DNA from: Cyclobacteriaceae bacterium
Lineage (GTDB): Bacteria; Bacteroidota; Bacteroidia; Cytophagales; Cyclobacteriaceae
NCBI GenBank assembly: GCA_013141055.1
Contig: JABFRS010000001.1
Coordinates: forward strand, 682,001-746,000
DNA: 64,000 nucleotides
Direction of reading: 5' to 3'
In this document: positions 37,260 to 46,181 of the stretch, piece after piece
Layout of the letters: each line of letters begins with the position of its first letter
How positions within the stretch are numbered: the stretch's first letter is position 1
Program-made: the position numbers and the translations under genes
Notes under the pieces: generated by a model
Databases searched by the model: none
What the model saw: the letters and a program-made list of their open reading frames with translations, nothing else
Told to the model about the DNA's origin: nothing

Positions 37260-39671
37260 ATGCTTAAAAATTACTTTACCATCGCATTCAGGACTTTAAT
37301 AAAGTTCAAAGGCTATTCTACCATCAATCTGATCGGGCTGGCGCTTGGCCTGACTACTGGTATTTTCATTCTGATGTTTATCCTGGATGAATTGAGCTTC
37401 GACAAGTTCCACACAAAAGCAGATAGAATTTACAGAGTAAGTACCGAGATGGCTGATATTAAGACTGGCGAAATCACAGGAAAACTCGACGCTAATGGCT
37501 GGCCTGTTGGTTCGTTACTGAAGAAAGATTATCCTGAAGTAGAGGCGATGGTCTATATCCGAAATGGGTCAGGCCTTGAAGTCATTCATGAAGGAAAACG
37601 TTTTGATCAAAAGCTCTATTACGTCAGTGAAGATTTTTTCAATGTGTTTACATTTCCTTTTAAGGAGGGTAATCCGGCCACAGCCCTATCACAACCTAAC
37701 AGTGTTGTTATTACTGAATCCATGGAACGAAAGTTCTTTGGTGATCAGCAGGCATTAGGTAAGACAATGACATTCGCTGATACACTTTCATTTGTTGTGT
37801 CAGGAGTAATGAAAGATGTTCCTTCACAATCTCACATGCAATTTGATATTCTTTCATCCTTTGCAACCTATACGACAAGAATCAATAGAGAATTCTCATT
37901 CTCGGAAGGTTGGGGAAATCTTAACATCAGAAATTATGTACTTCTGGCAGAAGGAGCGGATCATACAAGCTTCATTAGTAAATCACGGAATCTTTACATG
38001 GATTATGTAAAGGCAGACATGGAACGATTCGGCAGATACATGTACGTGACTTTTGATCCAATGAAGGATATTTATTTAAAGACAAAGAATGGCATGGGAC
38101 CAACAGGAAGTCTTACACGAGTGTACATGGTTTCAGGCATTGCCGTTTTTGTAATTCTTTTGGCGTGTATCAATTTTATTAATTTATCTACGGCACGATC
38201 CGCTTACCGGGCCAAAGAAGTTGGCTTAAGAAAAGTAGTGGGCTCCTCCCGCTGGGCTCTGATCAGACAGTTCCTTGCAGAATCGTTGTCGCTTACAATG
38301 TTATCATTCTTCCTTGCGCTTGTATTGGTAGGATTACTGTTGCCATTCTTCAATCAGTTGGTTGGAAAATCATATTCGGTATCCATTCTCTTACAACCCG
38401 TACTCATCCTTTGCTTTATACTATTGATTGCAACAGTTTCTCTTCTGGCCGGCTATTATCCTGCATTGGTTATTTCTGCCATTCGGCCGACGGAAATACT
38501 AAAGGGAAAAATGTTTTCAAATCCAAAAGGCTCACAACTCAGAAGAGTATTGGTAGTCTTTCAATTTATGATCTCCGCCACGATGATTATTTGTACACTG
38601 TTAGTTCAGGATCAAATCCGATACATGAAGAATCGTGATCTTGGTTTCCAGGGAGATCAGGTATTGGTGTTAAATGTTTCCAAAGCTCCTGCAGACCGGA
38701 TATCGCCTGAAGCACTTAAGAACGAATTAAAGTCAATCCCGTCAGTTGATCATGTAACATTCACCAATGCATTACCAGGAAGGCCTGGGTGGGTAGGTCA
38801 ATGGGCTCATGCTTCAGAAAAATCTGCGGACGAAACAATCAGCGTAGAATACATGACTATCGACGAAGATTATCTGAATACACTTGGGCTTACATTAGTA
38901 TCAGGACACAATTTTGATCTAAGTCGAACCGCTGAATTATCTGAGGGTTTAATTATCAACGAAAAAACTGTCGAGATGATGGGCTGGGAAAATCCCGAGA
39001 ATGCCATTGGCAAGAAGATAGCTTCTCCATCAGGCACACCTTCAGGTACTGTGATTGGCGTAGTGAAGAACTATCATGAATTTGGTCTTCAAAGCGACAT
39101 CTATCCCATGACAATGGCTTACAATCCACAGTATTCCCGATGCTATGCTGTGAAGTTTACTACAGAGAATACAACCGAACTCATCTCAAGCCTGCAAGCT
39201 CTATGGAAAAAACACTACGATGGTTATGAGTTCCAGTATTTTTTTCTGGATGAGAATTTTGAGAAGCAATATGGTGCAGAGCAAAAGCTTACAACCGTGT
39301 TTACAGTTTTCTCAGTAATCACAATAATTGTTGCCATCATTGGGTTGGTGGGGCTCGTTTCGTTTATGATCGTATCCAGAACAAAAGAAATCGGCATAAG
39401 GAAAGTTCTTGGTGCCAATGTTATAAGTGTTACAAGGATGTTGTCTTCTGAATTTCTCATGCTGGTATTGATTGCCATCATCATTGCCTGCCCCATCTCC
39501 TATTATCTGGCGAGCAAATGGCTTCAGGGTTTTGCTTTCCGGGCTCCCATCAATACAAGCATATTTTTTATCACTCTTTTTGCAGGACTATTTCTAACTC
39601 TTTTGGTAGTCAGCATGCAAACCATCAAAGCGGCCTTCTCAAATCCGGTCAAATCCCTGAGAAATGAATAA
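37260..39671 (+). CDS. Duplicated FtsX/MacB-type ABC permease (orphan), copy 2
   Basis: The 803-residue paralogue of copy 1 starts 5 nt after the copy 1 stop. The first FtsX domain carries LSTARSAYRAKEVGLRKVVGS and the second SRTKEIGIRKVLGANVISVT. The protein ends VKSLRNE, identical to copy 1. The periplasmic domains differ strongly from copy 1 while the membrane and cytoplasmic coupling segments are conserved, which suggests one ATPase or mechanism serving different substrates. The tight spacing indicates translational linkage. Confidence 0.9.
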   Translation: MLKNYFTIAFRTLIKFKGYSTINLIGLALGLTTGIFILMFILDELSFDKFHTKADRIYRVSTEMADIKTGEITGKLDANGWPVGSLLKKDYPEVEAMVYIRNGSGLEVIHEGKRFDQKLYYVSEDFFNVFTFPFKEGNPATALSQPNSVVITESMERKFFGDQQALGKTMTFADTLSFVVSGVMKDVPSQSHMQFDILSSFATYTTRINREFSFSEGWGNLNIRNYVLLAEGADHTSFISKSRNLYMDYVKADMERFGRYMYVTFDPMKDIYLKTKNGMGPTGSLTRVYMVSGIAVFVILLACINFINLSTARSAYRAKEVGLRKVVGSSRWALIRQFLAESLSLTMLSFFLALVLVGLLLPFFNQLVGKSYSVSILLQPVLILCFILLIATVSLLAGYYPALVISAIRPTEILKGKMFSNPKGSQLRRVLVVFQFMISATMIICTLLVQDQIRYMKNRDLGFQGDQVLVLNVSKAPADRISPEALKNELKSIPSVDHVTFTNALPGRPGWVGQWAHASEKSADETISVEYMTIDEDYLNTLGLTLVSGHNFDLSRTAELSEGLIINEKTVEMMGWENPENAIGKKIASPSGTPSGTVIGVVKNYHEFGLQSDIYPMTMAYNPQYSRCYAVKFTTENTTELISSLQALWKKHYDGYEFQYFFLDENFEKQYGAEQKLTTVFTVFSVITIIVAIIGLVGLVSFMIVSRTKEIGIRKVLGANVISVTRMLSSEFLMLVLIAIIIACPISYYLASKWLQGFAFRAPINTSIFFITLFAGLFLTLLVVSMQTIKAAFSNPVKSLRNE

Positions 39672-39722
39672 TATTTGAAATAAAAACGCCTTTCCCTGCA
39701 ACTTTATTAGTTTCAATTAAGT

Positions 39723-39751
39723 CATAGGGTTAATAAATACCCTGCCCTATG
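39723..39751 (+). promoter_or_regulatory. Possible start-codon-sequestering hairpin
   Basis: CATAGGG (39723-39729) is complementary to CCCTATG (39745-39751), whose last three bases are the ATG of permease copy 3. An alternative pairing AGGGT (39726-39730) with ACCCT (39739-39743) would free the ATG. This geometry could modulate translation, but the stems are only 5-7 bp. Confidence 0.35.
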
Positions 39752-42136
39752 CTAAAAAACTACTTCAAAGTCATATTCAGGAGCCTTGCGCGCAATAAGA
39801 CGTTTACCATTATCAATCTTTCCGGCCTATCTATCGGGCTGGCCTGTTTCATTCTGATCGGACTTTACGTAACAGATGAATTTTCATTTGACAGGCATCA
39901 TGATAAGGTTGACAGAATTTATCAGCTCACTACGACTGCTAATTTCAACGGAGAAATTTCTAAATGGAATGGCGTAGCAAATAAAATAGCACCCACATTA
40001 TTAAAGGAGGTGCCGGAAGTTGAAAAGGCAGTTCGGATCCTTCCAAACAACTTTACAGGGAAAGCCTATGTAGGCTCGGAAAGTATAAAATCATCCGAGA
40101 ACCATCTCGTATGGACTGATGCTTCCATCTTTGGAATTTTTGATATGCCCTTTATTCATGGTGATCCCTCAACAGCCCTTGAAAGACCCCATACCGTGGT
40201 ATTGACAGAAGCATCCGCAATAAAGTATTTTGGAACACTTGATGTTATCGGTAAGGATCTCAAGATTGATCGTGACACAAGCATGTTCGAAGTTACGGGA
40301 GTTATTAAAAATCATCCAGGCAATTCACGATTCCAATATCCAGTTATTGCATCAATGGCCGGGCATTGGGGAAACACAAACGAATCATGGGGAAATGCAA
40401 GTTTTGAAACATATGTTCTACTCCATGAAAATGCTGATCCCTCCGCTTTAGATAAAAAAATAGAAGAGGCTCTTGTACGGAATATTCAAAAGGATAGTCG
40501 CTGGTACACACTTGATGTTCATCCCCTGAAGAATGTTCATTTACAATATGCTGATGTAGTAGAAAATTCAGGCGGCCTCAAAGGAAATCTCAGTCAACTG
40601 AATATCCTTATAGGATTGGGATTAATCATTATTCTTATTGCAGCTGCCAATTATATGAATCTTTCCACTGCCCAGTCGCAAAGAAGATTTAAAGAAATAG
40701 GAATAACAAAAAGCCTTGGAGCAACCAGTCAGCAGCTAGCCAGAAAATTCTATCTGGAAACTTCGTTGTTTGTGTTGCTCGCCATATTGATAGGTGTTCT
40801 TTTTGTAGGTCTTTCACTTCCATTATTCAACTCGATTACTGGAAAGACTTTTACGAGTGCATTTCTGGTATCCCCATTGTTCTGGACTGCAATGCTGATG
40901 ATTGCAATTCTCTTGACTGTACTGGCGGGTTTCTATCCTGCAATGTACCTATCCTCCTTTTCTCCAAAAGATGTACTAAAGGGTAAAGTTTCAGGATTGG
41001 GTGGCAACTCATCATTAAGAAAGGGTTTAGTAGTTGCACAATTTTCTGTTTCAATTATTCTCATCATCAGTACCCTGATTCTTTATCAGCAACTACAATT
41101 TATTAAGAGCAAAGAACTTGGATTTCAACCGGAACAGGTAATTGCCATCGGTACAACAGGCGCAGAGAGTCGTCAACAGATAAATTCCTTTAGAACCATA
41201 GTAGATGGATTAGCGGGTGTCAGCAGCACTGCACGATCACAATCCTATCCAGGAGGAAAAGGAAGCGGAAGATCATTGGCTACACCCGATGGAAGTGGCG
41301 GAAGCAAACCCCTTGTTACTGTAAGAGCTACTGCCGGAATCACGGATGCTTTGGGTATAAAACTTATTGCAGGGAAATCATTGCCGGAAAAAAGTCCTGA
41401 AGACACAACAATACAAATCGTTCTCAACAGGACAGCAGTTGAATTCCTCGGGTTTACGCCTGAAGAAGCTATTAACCGCCGGATTGAAGTTCAGGGTTTT
41501 GAAACCAGAGCAGAGATTGTTGGAGTGACGGAGGATTTTCATTTCAAAAGCTTACGGGAGCCGATCGGTGCTTATGCTTTCCACAATGCTCAAACAGAAG
41601 GCTATGAATTACTGCTGGTCAAAATCCAGTCAGCCAACATGAGCGAGACTATTTCACAAATCGAAACTGAGTTTAAAAAAATAATTCCAAGCGCATTTGA
41701 ATTTGTATTCCTTGACCAACAGTTACAGGCGCTCTATAACAACGAACAACAACTCGGTAAAATCATTTTGATCTTTGCGGGTCTTGCCATCTTTATCGCT
41801 TGCCTTGGACTATACGCCCTTGCTGCCTACACAACAGAGCAAAGAACAAAGGAAATCGGTATACGGAAGGTTATGGGGGCCTCCGTTGTTCAGCTTTCAG
41901 CAATGCTCTCTAAGGATTTCCTCAAGCTCGTGATTATCTCCTTTGTGATTGCTGCCCCAGTCGCATATTTTGCCATGAGCAAATGGCTTCAGGGTTTTGC
42001 TTACCAGGTAGATATCAGCATCATGATCTTTATTCTTGCCGGAATTGCTTCAATTTTTATTGCATGGTTTACTGTTGGATTTGAATCCTTTAAAGCAGCA
42101 ACATCCAATCCTATCAAATCGCTACGAAGTGAGTAG
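39749..42136 (+). CDS. Duplicated FtsX/MacB-type ABC permease (orphan), copy 3
   Basis: The 795-residue paralogue begins MLKNYFKVIFRSLARNKTF, the family's typical first cytoplasmic segment. Coupling motifs are LSTAQSQRRFKEIGITKSLGA in the first FtsX domain and EQRTKEIGIRKVMGASVVQLS in the second. The end is IKSLRSE. In the first domain IGITKSLGA replaces the usual IGIRK(V/A)xGA, so the conserved Arg is lost. It follows copy 2 by 77 bp, the widest gap in the trio, with a possible leader hairpin. An intrinsic terminator follows. Confidence 0.9.
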   Translation: MLKNYFKVIFRSLARNKTFTIINLSGLSIGLACFILIGLYVTDEFSFDRHHDKVDRIYQLTTTANFNGEISKWNGVANKIAPTLLKEVPEVEKAVRILPNNFTGKAYVGSESIKSSENHLVWTDASIFGIFDMPFIHGDPSTALERPHTVVLTEASAIKYFGTLDVIGKDLKIDRDTSMFEVTGVIKNHPGNSRFQYPVIASMAGHWGNTNESWGNASFETYVLLHENADPSALDKKIEEALVRNIQKDSRWYTLDVHPLKNVHLQYADVVENSGGLKGNLSQLNILIGLGLIIILIAAANYMNLSTAQSQRRFKEIGITKSLGATSQQLARKFYLETSLFVLLAILIGVLFVGLSLPLFNSITGKTFTSAFLVSPLFWTAMLMIAILLTVLAGFYPAMYLSSFSPKDVLKGKVSGLGGNSSLRKGLVVAQFSVSIILIISTLILYQQLQFIKSKELGFQPEQVIAIGTTGAESRQQINSFRTIVDGLAGVSSTARSQSYPGGKGSGRSLATPDGSGGSKPLVTVRATAGITDALGIKLIAGKSLPEKSPEDTTIQIVLNRTAVEFLGFTPEEAINRRIEVQGFETRAEIVGVTEDFHFKSLREPIGAYAFHNAQTEGYELLLVKIQSANMSETISQIETEFKKIIPSAFEFVFLDQQLQALYNNEQQLGKIILIFAGLAIFIACLGLYALAAYTTEQRTKEIGIRKVMGASVVQLSAMLSKDFLKLVIISFVIAAPVAYFAMSKWLQGFAYQVDISIMIFILAGIASIFIAWFTVGFESFKAATSNPIKSLRSE

Positions 42137-42171
42137 TGCTGTGCAACTTGTTGCATAAATCACCCATGTAC

Positions 42172-42210
42172 GGATCCTTCTTTTTTTACAAAAGGAGGAT
42201 CTTTTTTTTT
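42172..42210 (+). terminator. Intrinsic terminator after permease copy 3
   Basis: A 9-bp stem, GATCCTTCT with AGGAGGATC (one G-T pair), is followed by nine consecutive T. It lies 35 nt after the permease stop and ends the first permease operon. Confidence 0.8.
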
Positions 42211-42223
42211 ACGCTTAAAGTAC

Positions 42224-42231
42224 TACCTTCG
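42224..42231 (+). promoter_or_regulatory. Probable -7 box (TACCTTCG)
   Basis: TACCTTCG is one base from TAnnTTTG and lies between the terminator and the 7TM sensor gene start at 42251, where a new transcript must begin. Confidence 0.4.
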
Positions 42232-42250
42232 ATGTCCTTTAAACCCGAGC

Positions 42251-43501
42251 ATGAGATTTCTGTTAAATCTGAGGCTTTGCCTTTTAGCATTTTTTCTTTT
42301 ACTGAATGTGCTTCTTGTATGTGCGAAGCCCGGTCCGCAAGCCGGAATAATGGACGTCAGGAATATCAATCTGAACGATGTCAGAGTTCCACTTATCGGA
42401 GAATGGTATTTCTTTGAAAATCAATTAATCGTTTCTCAAAATATTGCTGCTACCGCTGGAAGCTTTGCGAAGTTTCCACAGATTTGGAACGAATCCAGAC
42501 TCCCTGAAAGGGGCGACGGATATGCTACATATGCCCTTTTCATCCTTATTCCGGAAGGGACCAAATCATTGGCCCTGGAGATTCCTCAAATTTACTCGAG
42601 CTATTCATTGTGGGCGAATGATAAGCTAGTAGCCGTTAACGGCAAAGTGGGAAGGTCACCGGAACTAACTACTCCGCAATGGATGCCACAGACGGTTTCC
42701 TTTGAAAATTCAAATGACACATTAAAACTTGTGCTTCAGATTGCCAATTTCAATCACTTCAAAGGTGGTTCAAAAGATCCCATTTTCCTTGGTTCTTCAG
42801 AGCTATTGCAAAGTAACCGATCGCTTGCAGTAACCAGCAACATCATTGAAGCCATCGGTCTTGGTGTTATAACATTGATCTTCCTTATCATCTTTCTCTT
42901 CGTTTCAAGGAAAAAGATCATTCTGTATTTCGCATTCTTATGTCTTACCTGGGCAGTACGGGTCGGATTTTCAAATCTATACGTTGCTATTTCCTATTGG
43001 CCCGATTTCAATTGGACAGCCATGGTCAGAATTGAATACATAACACTTTTCCTGACAATGATCTGGGCAATACTCTTTCTTACAAGGGCATTTCCGAAAG
43101 AAGAGAACAAGATCTTCAAGTACCTTTTAGTGGGAAGTAATTGTCTTTTTATAAGTTATACTCTTTTTGCTTCACCGGTTTCATTTACCCAATGGCTGCC
43201 GTTATACATTACTTTCTGCGCAATACTTTTACTTTACGCTGCCTATGTCATTCTGCGAGGATGGATCAATCAGAGAACTGGTGCTAACTATTTATCAGTG
43301 TCTATTTTTGTGGGGTTGATGATTTTCAGTTACGACGTATTCACTTATGAAGGACTCTTTTCTTACAATCCATTGATCCTTGGCATTGGCTATGTTCTTA
43401 TGTTTTCACTCATGAGCATGGGATTACTTCTGCATTTGAATATTATCAAAAGCAAGACGAAATCAATTACAAAGCTCACATATAAGGACCTCTACCAATA
43501 G
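42251..43501 (+). CDS. 7TMR-DISM-like sensor without output domain
   Basis: The 416-residue protein has a signal peptide (about 1-25), then an extracellular jelly-roll domain of about 150 residues like the 7TMR-DISM ligand-binding domain (ERGDGYATYALFILIPEG; LALEIPQIYSSYSLWANDKLV; GKVGRSPE). About seven to eight membrane helices follow at roughly 195-400. 7TMR-DISM receptors usually continue into a histidine kinase, guanylate cyclase or LytTR domain. This one stops about 17 residues after the last helix (TKSITKLTYKDLYQ). It sits between two sets of permease genes, so it may sense a signal for them, with an unknown cytoplasmic partner. Confidence 0.75.
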   Translation: MRFLLNLRLCLLAFFLLLNVLLVCAKPGPQAGIMDVRNINLNDVRVPLIGEWYFFENQLIVSQNIAATAGSFAKFPQIWNESRLPERGDGYATYALFILIPEGTKSLALEIPQIYSSYSLWANDKLVAVNGKVGRSPELTTPQWMPQTVSFENSNDTLKLVLQIANFNHFKGGSKDPIFLGSSELLQSNRSLAVTSNIIEAIGLGVITLIFLIIFLFVSRKKIILYFAFLCLTWAVRVGFSNLYVAISYWPDFNWTAMVRIEYITLFLTMIWAILFLTRAFPKEENKIFKYLLVGSNCLFISYTLFASPVSFTQWLPLYITFCAILLLYAAYVILRGWINQRTGANYLSVSIFVGLMIFSYDVFTYEGLFSYNPLILGIGYVLMFSLMSMGLLLHLNIIKSKTKSITKLTYKDLYQ

Positions 43502-43510
43502 GTCAATCCT

Positions 43511-43550
43511 GACCGCAATCGAACATCATCGACCAATACCGACCATAATA
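43511..43550 (+). repeat. Four 10-bp-phased imperfect direct repeats
   Basis: Immediately after the 7TM sensor gene are GACCGCAATC, GAACATCATC, GACCAATACC and GACCATAATA, each starting exactly 10 bp after the previous one. All four have GA-C at positions 1-2 and 4. Helical phasing on one DNA face suggests a protein-binding array upstream of permease copy 4. Confidence 0.4.
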
Positions 43551-43616
43551 GGTTAAAAGAAGGGCTCTTTTCAAGCATTAATCATCATTTGAAATTGGAA
43601 TAATAATTGGCTATGG

Positions 43617-43643
43617 ACAAAGCCAAAGGGACGTTTGCTTTGT
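43617..43643 (+). other. Hairpin ahead of permease copy 4
   Basis: ACAAAGCCAAA pairs with TTTGCTTTGT with a single bulged C around a 6-nt loop. It is followed by TTATTCT rather than a T-run. It lies 26 nt before the permease ATG, so it may be a leader structure or a weak terminator of the sensor gene. Confidence 0.4.
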
Positions 43644-43668
43644 TTATTCTCCAAAAACCAAGAACACC

Positions 43669-46137
43669 ATGATCCGTAACTACTTCACTACAGCACTACG
43701 AAATCTTAAGAAAAATCCGGTCTTTACTGCCATTAATGTTGTGGGGCTTTCACTTGGTATGGCTGCATTCATTCTCATCTTTCAATATGTAAGTTTTGAA
43801 AAAAGTGTAAATAAATTCCACACCAACCTGCCCAACCTCTACAGGGTTTTGTATGAAGTTTCCTTTCAGGGTAAGACCAACACATGGACCTCTCTTCCTC
43901 CTGCGCTAGCGCCTTTAGCGAAAGATAAATTTGAAGAAGTAATTGATTATTGCAGGGTTCTGGATGGAGCAGGAAATGGAATTGTCATTAGCGAATCGGG
44001 GAAAAAGAGTGAAAAATCTTTTCGCGAAAACAAAGTTGTCTATGCAGATGGAAGCTTTTTTAAGCTTTTCACATTTAAAATCCTGGAAGGAAAATCAGAA
44101 AGTCTTTTTCAACCTAATACCGTTTCTATTTCAAAATCCATTTCAGAAAAGTACTTCGGAAAGAACAATGCACTTGGCAAGACACTGGTCTTTAATAATG
44201 AATTCGGCTCCGGCCTTTATACAGTAACTTCTATTTTTGAAAATGCTCCAGCCAATTCAGATTTAGATTATAATTTTATTCTCTCCCTTCAAACACTCGC
44301 CAATCCAGCCAATCTAAATGGAAGCGACTGGGCTCGTCTTGACAACTTCGATGCTCAGTTTATCGAAACATATTTATTAACAGGAGAAAATGCAAATTAC
44401 CTGGCCTTGGAGTCAAAACTCAATGAAGCAATAAAGAAAGCAAACTCTGATCAGCAGGAGATTGCACGACTTCAACCCATGGCAAACATTCACTTGCCTG
44501 AATCTCTTTCCGATTACTATACAACTTCAGGCAACCTCAGCTTTCTATACATCCTGGAAGGTATCGCCATCATGATTCTGGTGATCGCGTGGTTTAATTA
44601 TGTAAATCTTTCCACGGCAAGTGCTTTGAAACGCGCCAAGGAAGTTGGCATCCGCAAGGTAATAGGAGCTACCCGCAAACAACTGGCTGTTCAATTTCTT
44701 GGCGAATCCCTCCTCCTAAATAGCATAGGACTTCTGGTTGCTTTGGCAATCGTGAATCTTGTACAGGGAACATACAACCAATTGGTTCATCAGGAACTTT
44801 CTCTCAGTATTTTCAAACAAAACTGGCTGTGGCTGGGTGGGTTTCTAACTATTCTTATTGGCGCATTTGCAACAGGTAGTTATTCCGCATTCGCCCTTTC
44901 TTCTTTCAATCCTTCACAAACCTTAAAAGGAGTATTCAGCAAATCGGCAAAAGGAATTCTGATGCGCAAGACGCTTGTCGTTTTTCAATTCAGCATCTCT
45001 GTATTACTGATTGCTTCTACGATTATTCTCTATCGCCAACTTGACTATATGCAAAATAAGGATCTTGGTGTGAGCTTGAATCAATTGATGACCATGATGG
45101 AACCTGAAGTAGGACGAGACAGCACTTTCAAACAAAGAAGCCGGGCATTCCTGAATGATTTATCTCAACAAAGTTTTATACAGGATTATTCAATGTCAGG
45201 CTCAGTGCCTGGGACTTTTTACAACTACAACACGAGCGGATATACTGGTAAAAATCCCAGTCCGGGAGATGAAGAAATCAATTACTCCATTACATTTATC
45301 GACGATCATTATTTGAACCTGTTTGGTATTTCCATCAGTGCAGGAAAAAATTTTACTGCTGAGATGTGTTCCAAACGTTTCTCTGCAAATGACAAGGTTA
45401 TGATCAATGAATCTGCTGCAAGCCTGTTGGGATTTGCTTCACCACTGGAGGCTGTTGGAGAAAAAGTCAGCAATGCTGCGGAGGTTAAGAAATTTGGCGG
45501 AGACCTTGTCGAATATGAGATTGTGGGAGTCATTAAAGACTACCATCATCTTTCATTAAGAAAATCCATTGACCCGATCCTTTTCTTTCCGGCTTATAAC
45601 GCTCATTACTTTACTGTCAATCTCAATACACTTGACATAAAGAATAATATTGAAAGACTGGAAGAACTCTACAAGAAAAATTTCCCTGGAAATCCTTTTG
45701 AATTCTTCTTCGTCGATGAGCGATACAATCAGCAATATGAATCCGAGCAACAATATGGAACAGTCTTCTCATTAGCGTCTGGACTTGCAATTTTTATTGC
45801 TTGCCTTGGCCTGTTCGGACTTGCAACGTTTACCGTAGAGCAGCGAAAAAAGGAAATTGGAATCAGAAAGGTACTGGGAGCCAATGTGTCTCAGATCACT
45901 AATCTTTTTTCTTTCGATTTTCTAAGACTAGTATTCATTGCCATTCTAATTGCAACTCCGGTTTCATGGTATGCGATGGAAAAATGGCTTCAGGATTTTG
46001 CCTATCACACTGATATTCAATGGTGGATATTTGGAATTGCCGGTGGCATGGCCGTACTGATCGCTCTGGTGACCGTAAGCTCACAGGCTGTGAAGGCGGC
46101 GTTGAATAATCCGGTTGATTCATTAAGAAGCGAATAA
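43669..46137 (+). CDS. Duplicated FtsX/MacB-type ABC permease (orphan), copy 4
   Basis: The 822-residue paralogue is the longest complete copy. It begins MIRNYFTTALRNLKKNPVF. Coupling segments are ASALKRAKEVGIRKVIGATRKQLA and EQRKKEIGIRKVLGANVSQIT. The C-terminus is VDSLRSE rather than VKSLRNE. The architecture is the same eight-helix, two-periplasmic-domain plan as copies 1-3. It opens a second permease unit with copy 5 (44-bp gap) downstream of the phased repeats and hairpin. Confidence 0.9.
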   Translation: MIRNYFTTALRNLKKNPVFTAINVVGLSLGMAAFILIFQYVSFEKSVNKFHTNLPNLYRVLYEVSFQGKTNTWTSLPPALAPLAKDKFEEVIDYCRVLDGAGNGIVISESGKKSEKSFRENKVVYADGSFFKLFTFKILEGKSESLFQPNTVSISKSISEKYFGKNNALGKTLVFNNEFGSGLYTVTSIFENAPANSDLDYNFILSLQTLANPANLNGSDWARLDNFDAQFIETYLLTGENANYLALESKLNEAIKKANSDQQEIARLQPMANIHLPESLSDYYTTSGNLSFLYILEGIAIMILVIAWFNYVNLSTASALKRAKEVGIRKVIGATRKQLAVQFLGESLLLNSIGLLVALAIVNLVQGTYNQLVHQELSLSIFKQNWLWLGGFLTILIGAFATGSYSAFALSSFNPSQTLKGVFSKSAKGILMRKTLVVFQFSISVLLIASTIILYRQLDYMQNKDLGVSLNQLMTMMEPEVGRDSTFKQRSRAFLNDLSQQSFIQDYSMSGSVPGTFYNYNTSGYTGKNPSPGDEEINYSITFIDDHYLNLFGISISAGKNFTAEMCSKRFSANDKVMINESAASLLGFASPLEAVGEKVSNAAEVKKFGGDLVEYEIVGVIKDYHHLSLRKSIDPILFFPAYNAHYFTVNLNTLDIKNNIERLEELYKKNFPGNPFEFFFVDERYNQQYESEQQYGTVFSLASGLAIFIACLGLFGLATFTVEQRKKEIGIRKVLGANVSQITNLFSFDFLRLVFIAILIATPVSWYAMEKWLQDFAYHTDIQWWIFGIAGGMAVLIALVTVSSQAVKAALNNPVDSLRSE

Positions 46138-46181
46138 ATAAAACCCGAAAATTCTTTAATTTGAGAATTGTTTCGCCTTAA

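Noticed and set aside
42136-42417. 93-codon frame overlapping the terminator and sensor start
   Set aside because: It runs through the terminator hairpin and T-run and overlaps the signal peptide of the sensor in another frame.
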